From: Lolium rigidum
Lineage: Eukaryota > Streptophyta > Magnoliopsida > Poales > Poaceae
Length of the DNA: 64,000 nucleotides
Direction of reading: 5' to 3'
Assembly (NCBI RefSeq): GCF_022539505.1
Contig: NC_061514.1
Coordinates: 252,824,124-252,888,123 of the forward strand
Every line of letters begins with the position of its first letter. The stretch's first letter is position 1. The notes beneath the pieces are model-generated. The model saw nothing but the letters and a program-made list of their open reading frames with translations. It was not told where the DNA came from and searched no databases. Positions 1 to 11,213 of the stretch are shown here, one piece after another. Both the position numbers and the translations under genes were made by a program.

Positions 1-724
1 ACCATTTTTCATTGCGCGACAAATTGTTCGATATGGTCCACCTCCAAACCTTGTCTCAAAATAATTCGGCTTATCCACATAATGTCTTGAAGAGACTTTT
101 TTACCGCGGAATTCTTCTTCTTTGGTAGGGCGATGATTTTTGGAGCAATGTCCTTGGAGAATCGGCTTGAACTTCTCAATGTTTGTATGTTTATCGTAAT
201 AGACGACACACTGCAGGATTTCGAGTCTCTCCTCTCAAATCCTACGATACGGACGATGGACATTGTGGTAACCAAGAAGAAACATTCAAACGTGTCAGGC
301 AGAGGGAACATGTAGTATGGGCTAAACGCAGACGTCGAGATCTCAATATCTCATCTCACTAGACATGTTTGTCAGGGAAAAATAATGGGCTCCTGCCACA
401 GATCTGGCTGTATGGTTGGTCTGGCCGATCCCTCGCTGCAAAATGACGACGTGGCGAAATGTTCCTTTCGTTTGCGTAATGCTTGTGCCGGGGAAATTTG
501 GCAAACACGAATCACAAAAGAGATGAACAAAAGATAAAGGCTACTGGGCCAAGAAGCATCTGCATGTGAGCAAGACTGATGTCTTACGGGGAGAAACAAA
601 AAGGATGCGACTACCTTTCAACGGCTCAAGTGGTAGCGGATGGTTCAGATTGGCAAAAGCTTTGCCTATTTCTTTGATTAACAGGAGTTTGGATTACAAA
701 AGAGTGAGCCGATAGGCAAGGATA
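1..724. other. No recognisable gene
   Basis: Nothing here could be assigned. A stretch on the minus strand (about 170 to 1) is open in one frame and reads like diverged coding sequence. It has no start codon or recognised motif and runs off the left edge, so it may be the end of an unseen gene or an old transposon remnant. Confidence 0.4.
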
Positions 725-727
725 TAA

Positions 728-2473
728 AAGCATCTCCAGCCGCGTCCCCCAAAGCGTCCCCCAAACCGCGCCGGATTGAGCGTTTGGGGGACGTGTTTTG
801 TTCGTGCTGCCTTTGGGGGACGTCGCTCCCCAGCCGCGTCCCCCAAACGCCTCCTCCAAATGAATATTGGTGCACGAAAATAAAAGTTTTCATTCAATTT
901 TGATTATATATTACAAAGTTTGAATGAAAAAGGGCTAGATTTCATCTAAACCTACACTACTGACCGCCCGGCGGTGCGTTCGACGGCCCCGCCCCGTCGT
1001 CGCCTCCCCTACGCCGCAGCTCCTCCTGCGTGCGCCTCCTCTCCTTGCGTTCGGCGGTGGCCAGACGGTGCCGCTCCCGCCGCGCGTCCTCCTCCTCCGC
1101 CCTCCCCTGCTGGGACGCCTGGAGGGAGAGCTCGACGGCGCGACGAATATGCGCCTCTTCGCGGGCACGGGCGTCGTCCTAGAGCTTCTTCTCCGACTCG
1201 AAGGACTCGACGAGCGCGCGTTGCTGATCGACCGTCTCGTCCGGGTGCGGCCCGTCGTCGTCGGACCACTCGAACTCGTCGTCGTCGTCGTCCTCCACCT
1301 CGGTCTCCTCCGCCTCGGCCTCCTCCTCCTCCATTGGTGCCTCCTCCTCCACATCTATTGGCGCCTCCATCATCGCCGCCGCCAACACGGCGTCCTCCGC
1401 CGCCAACTGCGTCCTCGCCGCCACTCGTCGCCTCCCCCAGATCGCCTTCAGCGCCGCCTCCCGCTGATGACGCTCCTCCGCCGCCAGCTGCCGCTGGTGC
1501 TCGATTGACTCCCGCCGATCTCGGTACAGCGCATCCCGCTCAGCGAGCTGGCGCTGGCGCTCGTCAGCCCACCGCTGCTCCATCTCCGCCCGGTACCGGC
1601 ACCGTCACGCCTCATGTCTCGTCGAGGCGTCGGACGCCGCAACGGTGGCGTCCCATCGCTCTCTGCCACGCCGCTGCCGCCGCGGCCTCGCCGGCCAGCG
1701 GGGCCATGGGCGCGAACGCCGCCGGATCCGCCGCTCGTGCCGCCTCCCGCTGGCCGGCGGGCTCGCTGCTGCATTGCCTCCCGCCGCTGGCGACGGTGTG
1801 CACGCCATCACTCTTCCCGGGCCGCTGCCGAGGGGTCGGTGTCGACCTGCGTTTCCGGGACCGCAAGTGGAGGGGACGGCGGTGGAGGGAAGTGGCCGGC
1901 GCCGGGGCGGTTCGCCATTGCTACCGGTGGTGGAGGAGACGGCGGTGGAGCGACGAGGGCCGTGTTTGTTGCCGGCGGGGTGTGGTGGCTCCGTTGAGCC
2001 GGGAGACCTTTTATAGACGCCGGCGTCGGGAAGAAAGCGCGGGAACAGGGCGAGAAGAGGCGGGAAGATCGCGCGGGAACGGGCGGTGGCGTGCGAACGC
2101 CGGCGACGCGTGGAGGCTGCGCAGCAGACCGACGAGACGTCTCGCCTGCCCCTCCGTCGCCATTAAGGCAAAGATGCCGCCGTGTGTCACTCGCGCGCGA
2201 ATAACTTCCGTCGCGAGGTAGGCGACGGTTAGGTTAAAATTAACCGTGCCGCCGACGGGTCGGCCCCGCCACTCCCCGCCTCGCTTTTCGTTGTGTCCGG
2301 CGTGCCCGGTCCGTCCCCTGTGGGACGGGGACGGGCTCGGGGCGCCGGACACCGTATGGGGGCGCGCCGGATAAAAATGGGCTTTAGGGGACGCGGCTGG
2401 AACGGTTTTTTTTTGTCTGGCGCGCCCCAAATCCCTTTTGGGGACGCTTTGGGGGACGCGGCTGGAGATGCTC
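728..2473. mobile_element. Non-autonomous TIR element A (PIF/Harbinger-like)
   Basis: The ends are imperfect inverted repeats: AAGCATCTCCAGCCGCGTC at the left and, on the other strand at the right, GAGCATCTCCAGCCGCGTC. Both are followed by CCCCAAA runs. A 3-bp direct repeat TAA flanks the element (725-727 and 2474-2476), as expected for PIF/Harbinger insertion. The interior is very GC-rich compared with its flanks. It holds a minus-strand ORF but no DDE transposase that I can see, so the element depends on other copies. The superfamily call rests on the TSD and terminus only. Confidence 0.7.
957..1583 (-). pseudogene. Charged coiled-coil ORF in TIR element A, one in-frame stop
   Basis: An open frame starts at 1583 and encodes a protein dominated by Glu, Arg, Ala and Gln heptads, such as QRQLAERDALYRDRRESI. 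A Glu/Asp-rich segment ending EFEWSDDDG follows. A TAG at about 1179-1181 interrupts the frame. Beyond it the same frame continues with more Arg/Glu-rich helix (AHIRRAVELSLQ) to a stop near 957. Predicted structure is coiled coil, with no enzymatic motif. I do not recognise the family. Proteins of this kind are common cargo in grass TIR elements, but the role is unknown. The true start may lie upstream of 1583, where GC-rich frames stay open. Confidence 0.45.
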
Positions 2474-2527
2474 TAAAGCCTACTCTTGTGGCCTAATGGC
2501 TCTAGAATGTTTCACTCCCGCGGCACC

Positions 2528-2956
2528 CTAAAGAGCGGCATTACCTCTAATGCTAGACAAAACTATGAAAGGCGTGGAAGCAAAATTCTGAAATACTTTT
2601 GCATTTCGTTCGTTCCAAATTACCAAACAAGGAGAAGGACCAAGTAATAGAGCTCTTTGCCCCGTCAGCCATGGATCCCGCTGATGGAGTGCCACCACTC
2701 CTCGACCGTTGCAAAATAATTTCACTCGGAGGTGTCGAAGTCCACCTACCCAAGCCAATCTTTTACTTTCTCCAAAAAAAAAAAAAAGCCAATCTATTAC
2801 TCCTCTCCAAAGGCGGAGTGAGTACAAACACTTGAACATAATATATGCAGCACTCTCTACTTTCCTCATTGTTCGTAAGTTAGCAACCGTTAAACGAATG
2901 AGGTGATCCACCGTCCACACTTTGTTTTGGAAATCAACCAAGCAAACAATTTGCAT
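2528..2956 (-). pseudogene. LINE reverse-transcriptase zinc-binding remnant
   Basis: The minus strand reads through a degraded copy of the C-terminal zf-RVT region of a plant LINE. Visible landmarks are FQNKVWTVDHL, then ESAAYIMFKC and YSLRLWRGVIDWL, matching the usual order N-(R/K)VWTADRL, H/ESAAHI.FKC, R.W. A poly-purine slip near 2775-2786 and several stops show it is dead. A better preserved LINE of similar type lies at 9283-9675 plus 18166-19080. Confidence 0.6.
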
Positions 2957-2984
2957 TTAGGGGTGCGTTCTGTATGGTCGGCTT

Positions 2985-3310
2985 CACATACGTAAGTCCA
3001 AAGACCAACTCTGGCGTTCATCAGGTCATGCGGAAGATGTTCCAGCCGACTATTTTGTTTTAGTGTCAGTCGACTAATTAATATCCTCGTAACGCTAACA
3101 GCGACAGGGTCATTATTCTATGTTAACCAAACCGATCTCGCCGTGTATCGGGGGCAGAAGCACATGGAGCCACGTTAAGTCGGCATCTGACATCAGAACG
3201 ACAAACTGTGGATAGGAGAGCAGCTTCACAAGCTTACTGCTTACTGCTGACCACTTGCACAAGGATCAGCGATCGGAGATCGAGCAGCTTGATCAGCTTG
3301 CTGTTGAGTG
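2985..3310. repeat. Local duplication, copy A
   Basis: This stretch resembles the sequence that flanks the LINE further right. ACGTAAGTCCAAAGACCAACTCTGGCG matches 9250-9282, and CGGGGGCAGAAGCACATGGAG (about 3148 on) matches 19099 onward. The GACCACTTGCA..AGGATCAGCG block is also shared. The second copy was later split by the LINE and the Gypsy element. It contains no recognisable gene. Confidence 0.55.
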
Positions 3311-6300
3311 TTGACCAATTGCATCATCCGTGAGATGAAACTTTGAAAGAAAAGTCTCTTGAAAGTGAAATGGCCCCCAATGAATTGGTGAACTGATGCG
3401 GTAGAAGAGGCTTGCCTCGGTGTCCCCCTCGCCAAAATTTGAAGGGGTAAGTTTTCTCCGTTGCATTCTTTTTTAGCCTGCAAAAATCCATATCAAGGCT
3501 CTATCGTACACAATGTCTTTACAAGTCGATGTGATCGACGGAATATTTTACCCACGGACGTTTCAGTTTTCAGCGTACACCGTTATCTGCACATCTGACT
3601 ACTGAACAGTGTAGACTTAAACGAACCGTATGGGCTACTCTTAGGCTTGTACTTATGTCTTTTTATTCAGTTTTAATCATTGAGCCCTTGATTATGAAGA
3701 GGTATGAAGAGAACTTGGGGATTCATGTGTTTCAGTTAACCAAAGTTTGAAGAAAGGGGGGACACCGAGCAAATGTGGCGGTAGAAATGCTCCCAATGAA
3801 CTGGCCAGTTGAAAGCGATAACTAAATGGTACTTCAAGAGCTAAAATCAAAGAGCATAAGCAAACACCTATATCAATTATCATGGCTGAGGTGACGAATC
3901 TGGTGTCTTTCTTTACGGAACACAAAACCTGCAAAATCAACTGATCGGCCAATGGTGTGGCGCATGAGATTGCAGGTTTTGCTAGGAGAGAGCGGAGAGG
4001 GGTTGTGTTACAGAGTGCGGTTCCTCCCTATGTGGTTGAATTGGCTTGACGTGACCGTAATGACGTTTGTAACAAATATATTTTTAGTTGAGTAAATTTA
4101 ATCTCAATTTCAAAACAAGAAGGATCCAACACGAAGTGGAATGATCGATAGTCCTTTACAAGTTCACACCGGGCTAGCTTCTTGCATACAATCAATTGAA
4201 GTAGCAGCCAATAAAGATTTTTTTTATAAAAGTGGCTTTATTATTTAAAAGGTTTAAGCATTACATGCTAAACTGCATATAGCCGTACAACATTCAAAGT
4301 TCAAACATAACAAAACTAGACTCGATACCACATCAAGATACTGCATCGACACCTAAGACGACGGTGGTCCAATCTTGAGATTATGCTGCCACCTAGATCT
4401 CCTATGATGCAAATTTAGGTTACATGGTTTGTATGTTGGAGGTCCCTTCTCCACCTCACCAAGGGAAACTTTCCGTGCTTGGCCCGCTGGTTAACCTAAT
4501 TTGCAGATTGCTCAGCGTCGGTCGCCGCCCGATCTAGGGATAGAAACTGCATTTCAGCCCCTCAGAGATCAACCCACATTTTCAGTTTCTTCAGTTAAAA
4601 TGAAGGGGTATATCCCATCCGACTATATCGATATTTACATAAAAATGTCATCGTGGTGATTTGCATCTAGAACAAAGAATGTTGAAACAAAATCTCTCAC
4701 CCTGCTTACAAGAAAAATGCACTATTACAACAAAACATCGCACCAATGCTACAACAAAAGGAAAATATATATTCTAAACTCCGAACTCGTAAAGGTTCGA
4801 CGAGATGAACTCTAAACTCCAAATAATTGTCGTTTGTACCTCAAACTTACGAATTCTGATCAAAATTAAACCTTAGACCTATTTGGCTCACCAGGAAAAG
4901 AATAAGCTCGGCCAGGATACCCATTGCCACAAGCCAGCATGTTAGATTCATCTCTACCCCGAGGTTTTTTTTCTCGGTAGGAAAAAATACCGGTGGGTAA
5001 AGGTAATTCCGGTAATTCTGAAATACCTAAAATACCTGTCAAATACCAGACGAGATTTGTCAGTTTACTATTTCATTCAGAATTTATCAAAGAAATAAAT
5101 TAGATGAAATTATTTGAATACCGAAGAATTTGGTTCGATATTATTTTCTCTCGGTCGTAACTGATAAAACCGGTTTCCGCCGAAATATCGGGAATACCGG
5201 TTGAGAAAAAACCCCCAATCCCAATCCATCTGCCTCCTCATGTGTTGGACAGCGGTAACCGCCTCGAGCTCTCTCAGGGCCATCTGTGGACAGAGTGAGC
5301 ACACCTCCACCACCATCTCTCTCATATAATTTTGGCTGCTAATGGAGGCAAACACATCTAACTCACAAAATCTTGTAAAATACTTCCTTGGTTTCATAAT
5401 CCTTGTCGTGATTATACTAAAATCACGACAAAAAAAATATGAAATAGGAGAGTAGTTGGCAAAATCTGGGCTGAAAAATCCTTGACCAATCAATTCTTTT
5501 CAATACTATGTGTTACTAGTGCAGCAGAGCAGTATTGAGTCTCGTGTTAAAAGAGTCGGGTGGTCCAGATTGATGGGATTGCACGACTGGACGATCCGGA
5601 TGACATTAAGATGATGTGACTGCTAAGGGTCCGTTTGGTAGCCTGCGCTCGATTTAGGGCTCCCTGGCGCAGTGAGATGGGAGTGCGTGCGCGTTGCAAA
5701 CAGGTCATGGGCCATAAAAGGCATGTCATTTGGTTGTTCGTGCGGCATTTTCTGCACCAGAGATGGAAGCCAACCCCCATTGTTTGGGTGCATGAATAGA
5801 TGTCTTTCTGCTCTGGTCGTGCAGCGCACACCTTGTTTGGTTGCAGACATGAGCGTGTTGTGGTAACCTCTTCCCTTTAAAGTGGCGAGGTTACCCCGTA
5901 GTGTTAACTGAATAACAACACATTCATCTACATTCAGTTTATCAAAAATTGCTGCTAATACGCATCAAATAGTTACCCTACTGGATGATGCATCATGAGC
6001 AAAGCAACTATACTTCGTGATGCATCACAGGTTCATCACACGAGAGGTTAGCATATACCACCTCGAACAAGTTCATCATTATAGATCGAGGATCAGGTTT
6101 AAGCAAGTCCTAGCTAATGGTGGGATACGAGAGCACCTCCCAAAATCAGCAGATCATGAAGCACTAAGCATGAAACTAGTTGCGTAGCCAGGTCCTAATC
6201 CAGGTCGCCCTCATCGATGGCTGCAGCTGACGGTACTCGGAAGAATGCTCACATGTATGCCAGCGAATGTAAGAACATCAACAGCTACCTTCATCATTTG

Positions 6301-6508
6301 GGCCTCTTTGAATCCCAGGTTAAACAAACGCCGGTATGGACGAGCTCAACCAACCGGTTCAGCACAAACTCTGAAATCTTAGGTTGCCAAACCATGGCAC
6401 TTTTGTTTGCAAACAAACAACGATGAGCATTCACAGTTGAAGCAGAAAGATCGGGAGAGCCCAATGGTATAATCGCCTACGTGACAAACACCAGAAGAAC
6501 ATAGCTAA
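3311..6508. other. Gene-free stretch with diverged repeats
   Basis: No host gene is visible. Two short related segments, about 3360-3450 and 3755-3830, share CCAATGAA(T/C)TGG and GCGGTAGAA and look like inverted or shuffled repeats. Around 5376-5440 is half of a Stowaway-like end (CTTCCTTGGTTTCATAATCC). Near 5625 a GGGTCCGTTTGGTAG terminus suggests an old TIR element. None has a matching partner end clear enough to annotate. Confidence 0.4.
4962..5213. mobile_element. Candidate MITE
   Basis: The left end reads GAGGTTTTTTTTCTCGGTAG and the reversed right end reads GGGTTTTTTCTCAACCGG, both leading into ACCGGT/ATACCGG motifs. This gives an imperfect inverted repeat around about 250 bp of AT-rich DNA. 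I could not find a clean target duplication, so the boundaries and class are uncertain. Confidence 0.4.
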
Positions 6509-6512
6509 ACGT

Positions 6513-6566
6513 TAGCACATCAATGAACTACCACTATCGTCCCCACACCCTTAAGCATTAGTACAT
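6513..6566. repeat. 46-bp tandem repeat, left part (continues at 8363)
   Basis: A 46-bp unit beginning TAGCACATCAATGAAC fills 6513-6558. The next unit starts at 6559, is cut after eight bases by the CACTA element, and resumes at 8363 to end exactly at 8400. A third, diverged unit begins at 8401. With the transposon and one TSD copy removed, the period is restored exactly, which supports the CACTA boundaries. Confidence 0.8.
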
Positions 6567-7210
6567 CACTACTAGGAAAAGGCCTAGCCGTAAGATTGAT
6601 ATCAGTGGCGCACCACTAGACAGGTGCGCCACTGCTATATAGCAGTGGCGCACCAAAAAGTGGTGCTCCACTAGTAGTCAATTACCAATGGCGCACTCGT
6701 ATAGTCCTGCGCCACTACTAAGTGCGAAACTGGGTTATAGATTAGTGTAAAGTTAGTAGTGGCGCACCAAATATACGTGCGCCATTACTATTTAAATAGC
6801 AGTGGCGCACCAAAAAGTGGTGCTCCACTAGTACATAATTGCCAATATAAGTGGTGCGCCACTACCTCACATATTAATAGCGCACTAGAGTCGTGCGCCA
6901 CCGGCCACTGCACATGCATGCCGCGCGCGAGCCTTTCCCATTGTCTGCTTCGTGCAGTGCTTGGGCCCACCCACTCCTGCGTGGTCTCGTGCCTTATCTC
7001 TTCACCACCGCACTTCTGCAAGATCCAGTTTCTCTCTCCCACCCAGTTTCTGCAAGATCCAGTTTCTCTCTCCCACCGCAGTTCCTCCCCCAACAAGCTC
7101 CAACTTCTCTCTGCAGATCCCCCGCCCATCCATGGATTCCCTATCTCCTACCTCGACCTACGCCCGACCCTGCACCACGAGCAGCAGCTGCCCAACCCTT
7201 CCCCACTCCC

Positions 7211-7440
7211 TTAGACCCCGCACGGGATGGAGAGCCAGAGGGTGCGCCAGCGGCAGGAGAGCGCGGCGGTGCGCACGTCGTCCTTGGCGGAGAGGCGGGA
7301 GACGATGCTGCGGAGGAGGCCCTCGGGGAGGTCGATGATGCGGTCGGCGGCGTCGCGGGGCGGGGGAAGGAGCGCGGAGAGGGCGGCGTGGTGGGAGTGG
7401 GAGACGAGGGGGCGGCCGAGGAGGATGTAGTGGAGGCAGG
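7211..7440 (-). pseudogene. Captured F-box domain fragment
   Basis: On the minus strand one frame reads DRIIDLPEGLLRSIVSRL, then AKDDVRTAALSCRWRTLW, then a stop (TAA at 7211-7213) soon after. This is the N-terminal F-box of a grass F-box/LRR or FBD-type protein, with the LP..LL..I.S.L core and the R..ALS.RW..LW tail that contacts Skp1. Only this domain is present, with no LRR or FBD region. It lies wholly inside the CACTA element, next to an unrelated receptor fragment on the other strand, so it is transduplicated host sequence. In an intact protein it would recruit substrates to an SCF ubiquitin ligase. Here function is doubtful. Confidence 0.75.
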
Positions 7441-7488
7441 TGGTGACGTCGGACTCGAGTCTCCACCACGCGCACGCGGTGCCAGCAC

Positions 7489-7790
7489 GATGCCGACGCG
7501 CCCGAGCCGGACACCGACAGGGCGGCGCTGCTCGACTTCCTCGCAGGGGTGGGCGCCGTCCGCGCGCGCATCAACTGGGCCGCCTCCCTCCCCGTCTGCG
7601 CCAACTCGACGGGGTCCTCTCGCAGCGCCGACGGCGCCCGCATCATCGAGATGTGCCCGCACGCTCGGCCGTTCGCCGCGGCTGCAGGTGCTCATCCTCC
7701 GCGACAACAGCCTCACGGGCGCCTTCCCGGACGAGCTCCTTGCGCAGCTCCTTGCGGGCTCGCGCGGCTGTGCGCGCTGCAGGACCAGAT
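7489..7790 (+). pseudogene. Captured LRR receptor-like kinase N-terminal fragment
   Basis: The plus strand reads EPDTDRAALLDFLAGVG and INWAASLPVCANSTG, the start of an LRRNT domain. After an internal deletion or frameshift near 7665 it reads SPRLQVLILRDNSLTGAFP, a canonical leucine-rich repeat. The order and spacing match the ectodomain start of probable inactive LRR receptor kinases. No signal peptide, membrane span or kinase domain is present. The conserved Trp after CAN is replaced by Ser. It is a truncated copy carried by the CACTA element. Confidence 0.7.
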
Positions 7791-8400
7791 CGAGGCGCAG
7801 ATCGTGCCCCAGTGCGTCGACGCGGCCACGAGCAGTTTCAGATCGAGGACCTCGTCGGCGGTTGCTACAACGCCGGCGTTGACCAGATCGAGGACGAGCC
7901 CCTGCATAAAAGGACTTGATTGCTTTTTTATTTTTTTTAGGGTCCTATCTGCAAATTATAGAAACTATGGTTGTATTTATTTTGGTCTTGTAAAAACTCT
8001 TATTTATTCAGGGAGCACTGAAGCACTTCCTTTTTTATTGTTCGGGTCCACCGCCTGCCACAGCCAGGCCATGTGGGCTTTTTTATTTTTTTATTTTATT
8101 CTTGTAGTAGTGGCGCACCCTAACGCTACGCAGCAGCGCACCTCATTTTTATAACAGTGGCGCACCCTAACGCTACAGCAGCGCACCTCATTTCTATAAC
8201 AGTGGCGCATCATACAGCTTACTAGTGGAGTGCCTCCTAGTGCGCCACTACTACATAACTTACCAATAGCGCACTAGTGGTGCGCCACTGTGGCGCACCA
8301 CTAGTGCGCCACTGATAGGCAAAACAGGTGCGCCACTGATAAACTGTTTTCTAGTAGTGCATCAATGAACTACCACTACCGTCCCCACATTCTTAAGCAT

Positions 8401-9282
8401 TAGCACATCAATAAACTAGCACTACCACATCAATGAACTAACAGAAAAGAAAGAGCGGCCTTACACTCAGAGGAGCCACACGCAACGCCGATCGGGGAAG
8501 CAGGGGACCTTGGCGAAGATGCATGCAGCATAACTGTCCCCGTGGAAGAGTCAGATGCAACCTCGACAACCGTCCCTGTGGTAGAGTCATATGCAACATC
8601 GACAACCGTCCCCATGGTAGAGTAAGATCCAGTCTCGACCGGCGACAAAGGAATGACCTACAATGAATTCTATCAGACCCCCCTGTGTACCAAAGATCTA
8701 GATCTAAGGCTAGGGTTTGCTGAAGCTTACAACAACTGGAGTCATCAACGCATGGGAAGAATACGCCAAGCCGCGGCTAGTAGCCGCTGCCAGCCTCGCC
8801 GACCGTGCGGGTGAGGAAGAGCCGGGCATGTCGCTAGATCGGGAAGGGTGGATGAGCTTGAAATGGGGGGAAATGAGGGGTTTGGATTTGGTGGTGAGAG
8901 AGCCGCCCCTATACGGTGGCAAAATTTAGAGTGTGGTGACCAAGTTCATGCTGCCAAGTTATCGCCGTTCCGCGCGAGCTCACGCCATCTCCCCTCGGTG
9001 GCTCTACGAGAACGTGGCATTGTCGATTTGTGCGAAGACGAGGGTGACTCGCTGGAAACGGCCGATCCAGGGTTTCTCCAGAGCCTGGCTCGAGGGTGCT
9101 TTAAGAATCGTGCGGTGCGACAATGCCAAGGATCCCATAAAACTAAAAGGGCAAATAATTACGCTCCCATGCGAGCCAAGGCGAGCCCAGGCTACCAGAA
9201 GGGACTTAAACGATTTATATCATGGTTTGCTCTGTTGAAATTTCGATATGCGTAGGTCCACGGACCACGGACAACTCTAGCG
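8401..9282. other. Gene-free stretch; degenerate 24-25-codon minus-strand repeat
   Basis: Between about 8520 and 8640 the minus strand carries a short tandem repeat encoding variants of STTGTVVEVASD (three copies) in an ORF of 72 codons at 8430-8648. No homology is recognised and no splice context is obvious. The remaining sequence to the LINE shows nothing assignable apart from copy B of the local duplication starting near 9246. Confidence 0.35.
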
Positions 9283-9675
9283 TTTTTTTTGAAAGAAAGG
9301 CAAAAGATTTGCCTTAATTCATTCAATAAGGAGAAGTCATAGAACCAAGTTTTAGAGTTACAACCACACCGAGGGAAAAGCCTACTCTCCCGCAATCAAA
9401 AGACCCAAATGTTTCGCACCGGCTATAACCCAAGTTCTAGCTTGCGACTTAATTCTATCGAAGATGATGGTTGGCATAGTGCTCTTGTTTTTGAAGGTTC
9501 TCACATTCCACTCATTCTAAATCTCCCAAGCGACTAGCATGAGGAGAGAGGCCATAGCCTTCCCTTCTTCCGCCATGAGCAAGAACCATGGAAGTCCACC
9601 AATGTTCCATACTATCAAACTCACTCCAAGAGGCGGGGTCAAAGTCGTGGATGTTAAGCCAATCCCTAATCATAG
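9283..9675 (-). pseudogene. LINE 3' end (C-terminus of ORF2 and poly-A tail)
   Basis: On the minus strand this is the last part of a LINE. The ORF enters at the Gypsy insertion point reading MIRDWLNIHDFDPASW and then SMEHWWTSM, the usual tail of the zf-RVT domain. It ends near 9512. The 3' UTR closes with an A-run (T-run at 9283-9290 on the plus strand). The upstream part is at 18166-19080. With the Gypsy element and one CATAG copy removed, the reading frame is continuous, so the LINE was open when the Gypsy element landed. Confidence 0.8.
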
Positions 9676-10219
9676 TGTCGAGGGTAATCCTCGCCAATGC
9701 CCTCCGATAGGGGCTTAGGGTTGATGGAATCCTGCAAGCTGACACGAGACATCGGTTCACAGACAAGCGGGGAGAGCGATTTACCCAGGTTCGGGGCCCT
9801 CGATGAGGTAAAACCCTTACGTCCTGCCTCGTCTGTTCTTGATTATGATGACAATGGGTTACAATGGGGTGCCGAATAGTTCGGCTGAGATCTCGTCGAG
9901 ATGGCTATTGCTAAGGTGACCTAGCTCTAAGCTTTTTCTCGGCTAAGATTGCTAAGATTGATCGTGTCCCTCGGCAGCCCCTCTCCCGGCCTTTATATAT
10001 GAGGCTAGGTCTCAAGAGGTCTCACCGAGTACGACTAGGTTTACAGTAGTTTTAGATCCGATCTTTCCTTGTTCGATCGCTTCCTTGTCTTGCCCGTCAA
10101 GGAACCTTCTGGTGCGCCGTCCTAGTGGCCCATCTCGCCTTCAAGTGTCTTCAAGGGGCTCCAATTAATCAATACAGGATAGGGTAATGTGGGTTACCCG
10201 AAGGGTAGTGCCCACGTCA
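9676..10219 (-). repeat. 3' LTR of the Gypsy element
   Basis: A 544-bp LTR with TG..CA ends, about 98% identical by eye to the one at 17624-18165. Near 10004 TATATATGAGGC offers a TATA-like element on the plus strand. The target duplication CATAG lies immediately left. Confidence 0.9.
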
Positions 10220-10813
10220 GTAGCCCCCGAGTGTCTAGCCGAAGATAGTTCGGGTAGAGACTAAAGTATGTCTTTTCCTGATGTTCTTCTCCTTCATTGT
10301 CCTTGTTCATCTTGAATCTTCTCTGTCTTCATTTTGTCGGGTGCGCGTCAGCGCTCCCGATGGGAGTAGCCCCCGAGTCTAGGTACGGATGCTCGCAGTC
10401 CGTGCGTAGACTCAAGTTGTACCACTCGAATATTTTCCTCTGCCGATGTTTTCCACAGATCTTCATAGGTCATCCGATTTATTTTCTTTATGCAAAGGAT
10501 AATGAGTAACGTGTCCAACTGTTGTTTGGTTAACTGCCGATGGCAAAACAACGTTACCCTACACAGAATCAAGTCCTCGGGCATGATCCTGGAGTGCAAA
10601 AAACTTCTATCGGGAGCACGCCGCACTCCCGATGGGAGTAGCCCCCAAGTCTGGGTGCAAGCGCTTGTAACCGAGTGCAGACTCAAACCTTCTTCCTTCG
10701 ACTGTTCATTCTGTCGAATCTGCATTTTTATCGGGTGCGCGTCAGCACTCCCGATGGGAGTAGCCCCCGAGTCTAGGTACGGATGCTTACAATCCGTGCA
10801 TAGACTTAAGTCC
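10220..10813 (-). repeat. Polypurine tract and three upstream copies
   Basis: The sequence next to the LTR is GTAGCCCCCGAG (minus strand CTCGGGGGCTAC), the PPT that primes plus-strand synthesis. The same or nearly the same 12-mer recurs at 10366-10377, 10638-10649 (one change) and 10760-10771. Each sits in a repeat of about 80 bp reading CTCCCGATGGGAGTAG..AGTCT.GGT, followed by a GTGC(G/A).AGACT block. Confidence 0.75.
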
Positions 10814-11213
10814 TTCGTCCGATAACTTTCCATTTTCCCTTCGAATGCTTCTAGTTTTTTATGACATCACTGATGACGTGTAATTCTTGTGGGCTGATTG
10901 ACAGGACGTGACCTGACGGGCCTACCCTAGCTCTGCGCGGGCAATTTTTTAGGGCTTGGCCATTGCACGCGTGGCGATCGAGGTGTCTCCTCGATTTTCG
11001 CACAACGTGGGAACAATGGGCCGCCGGTTCCACTCTTTCTTCAAGCGCCACGTGCTTACACATCACTTATTTTTTCCTCAAAACCTCTAAAGGGCGAGAA
11101 ATCTCTAATCTTCTCCACGTTTTCCGTAGCATCTTCTCATTCTTCTCCTTCTTCCTCCCTTTGCCGTTGCTGCGCCGCCACCACTGCTTTTCCAATCTTC
11201 ATCGGATCTCACA

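Larger units (their letters stand above)
6567..8359. mobile_element. Non-autonomous CACTA transposon with captured gene fragments
   Basis: The element begins CACTACTAGGAAAA and ends TTTTCTAGTAGTG, the mirror terminus. The target duplication CAT lies at 6564-6566 and 8360-8362. Both subterminal zones carry many copies of GTGGCGCACC in both orientations, the kind of array CACTA transposases bind. There is no transposase. The GC-rich middle (about 6900-7910) contains a minus-strand F-box fragment and a plus-strand LRR receptor-like kinase fragment. A 28-bp direct repeat sits at about 7017-7075 (CTGCAAGATCCAGTTTCTC twice). Class, ends and TSD are clear. The element is 1793 bp long. Confidence 0.92.

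Noticed and set aside
974..2221. Plus-strand frame of 415 codons in TIR element A
   Set aside because: It is Pro/Arg/Ala low complexity caused by high GC on the strand opposite the charged coiled-coil ORF; it has no domain or coding-like amino-acid use.
6893..7882. Plus-strand frame of 329 codons in the CACTA element
   Set aside because: It reads the F-box fragment backwards and the receptor fragment out of frame; the recognisable proteins are in other frames.
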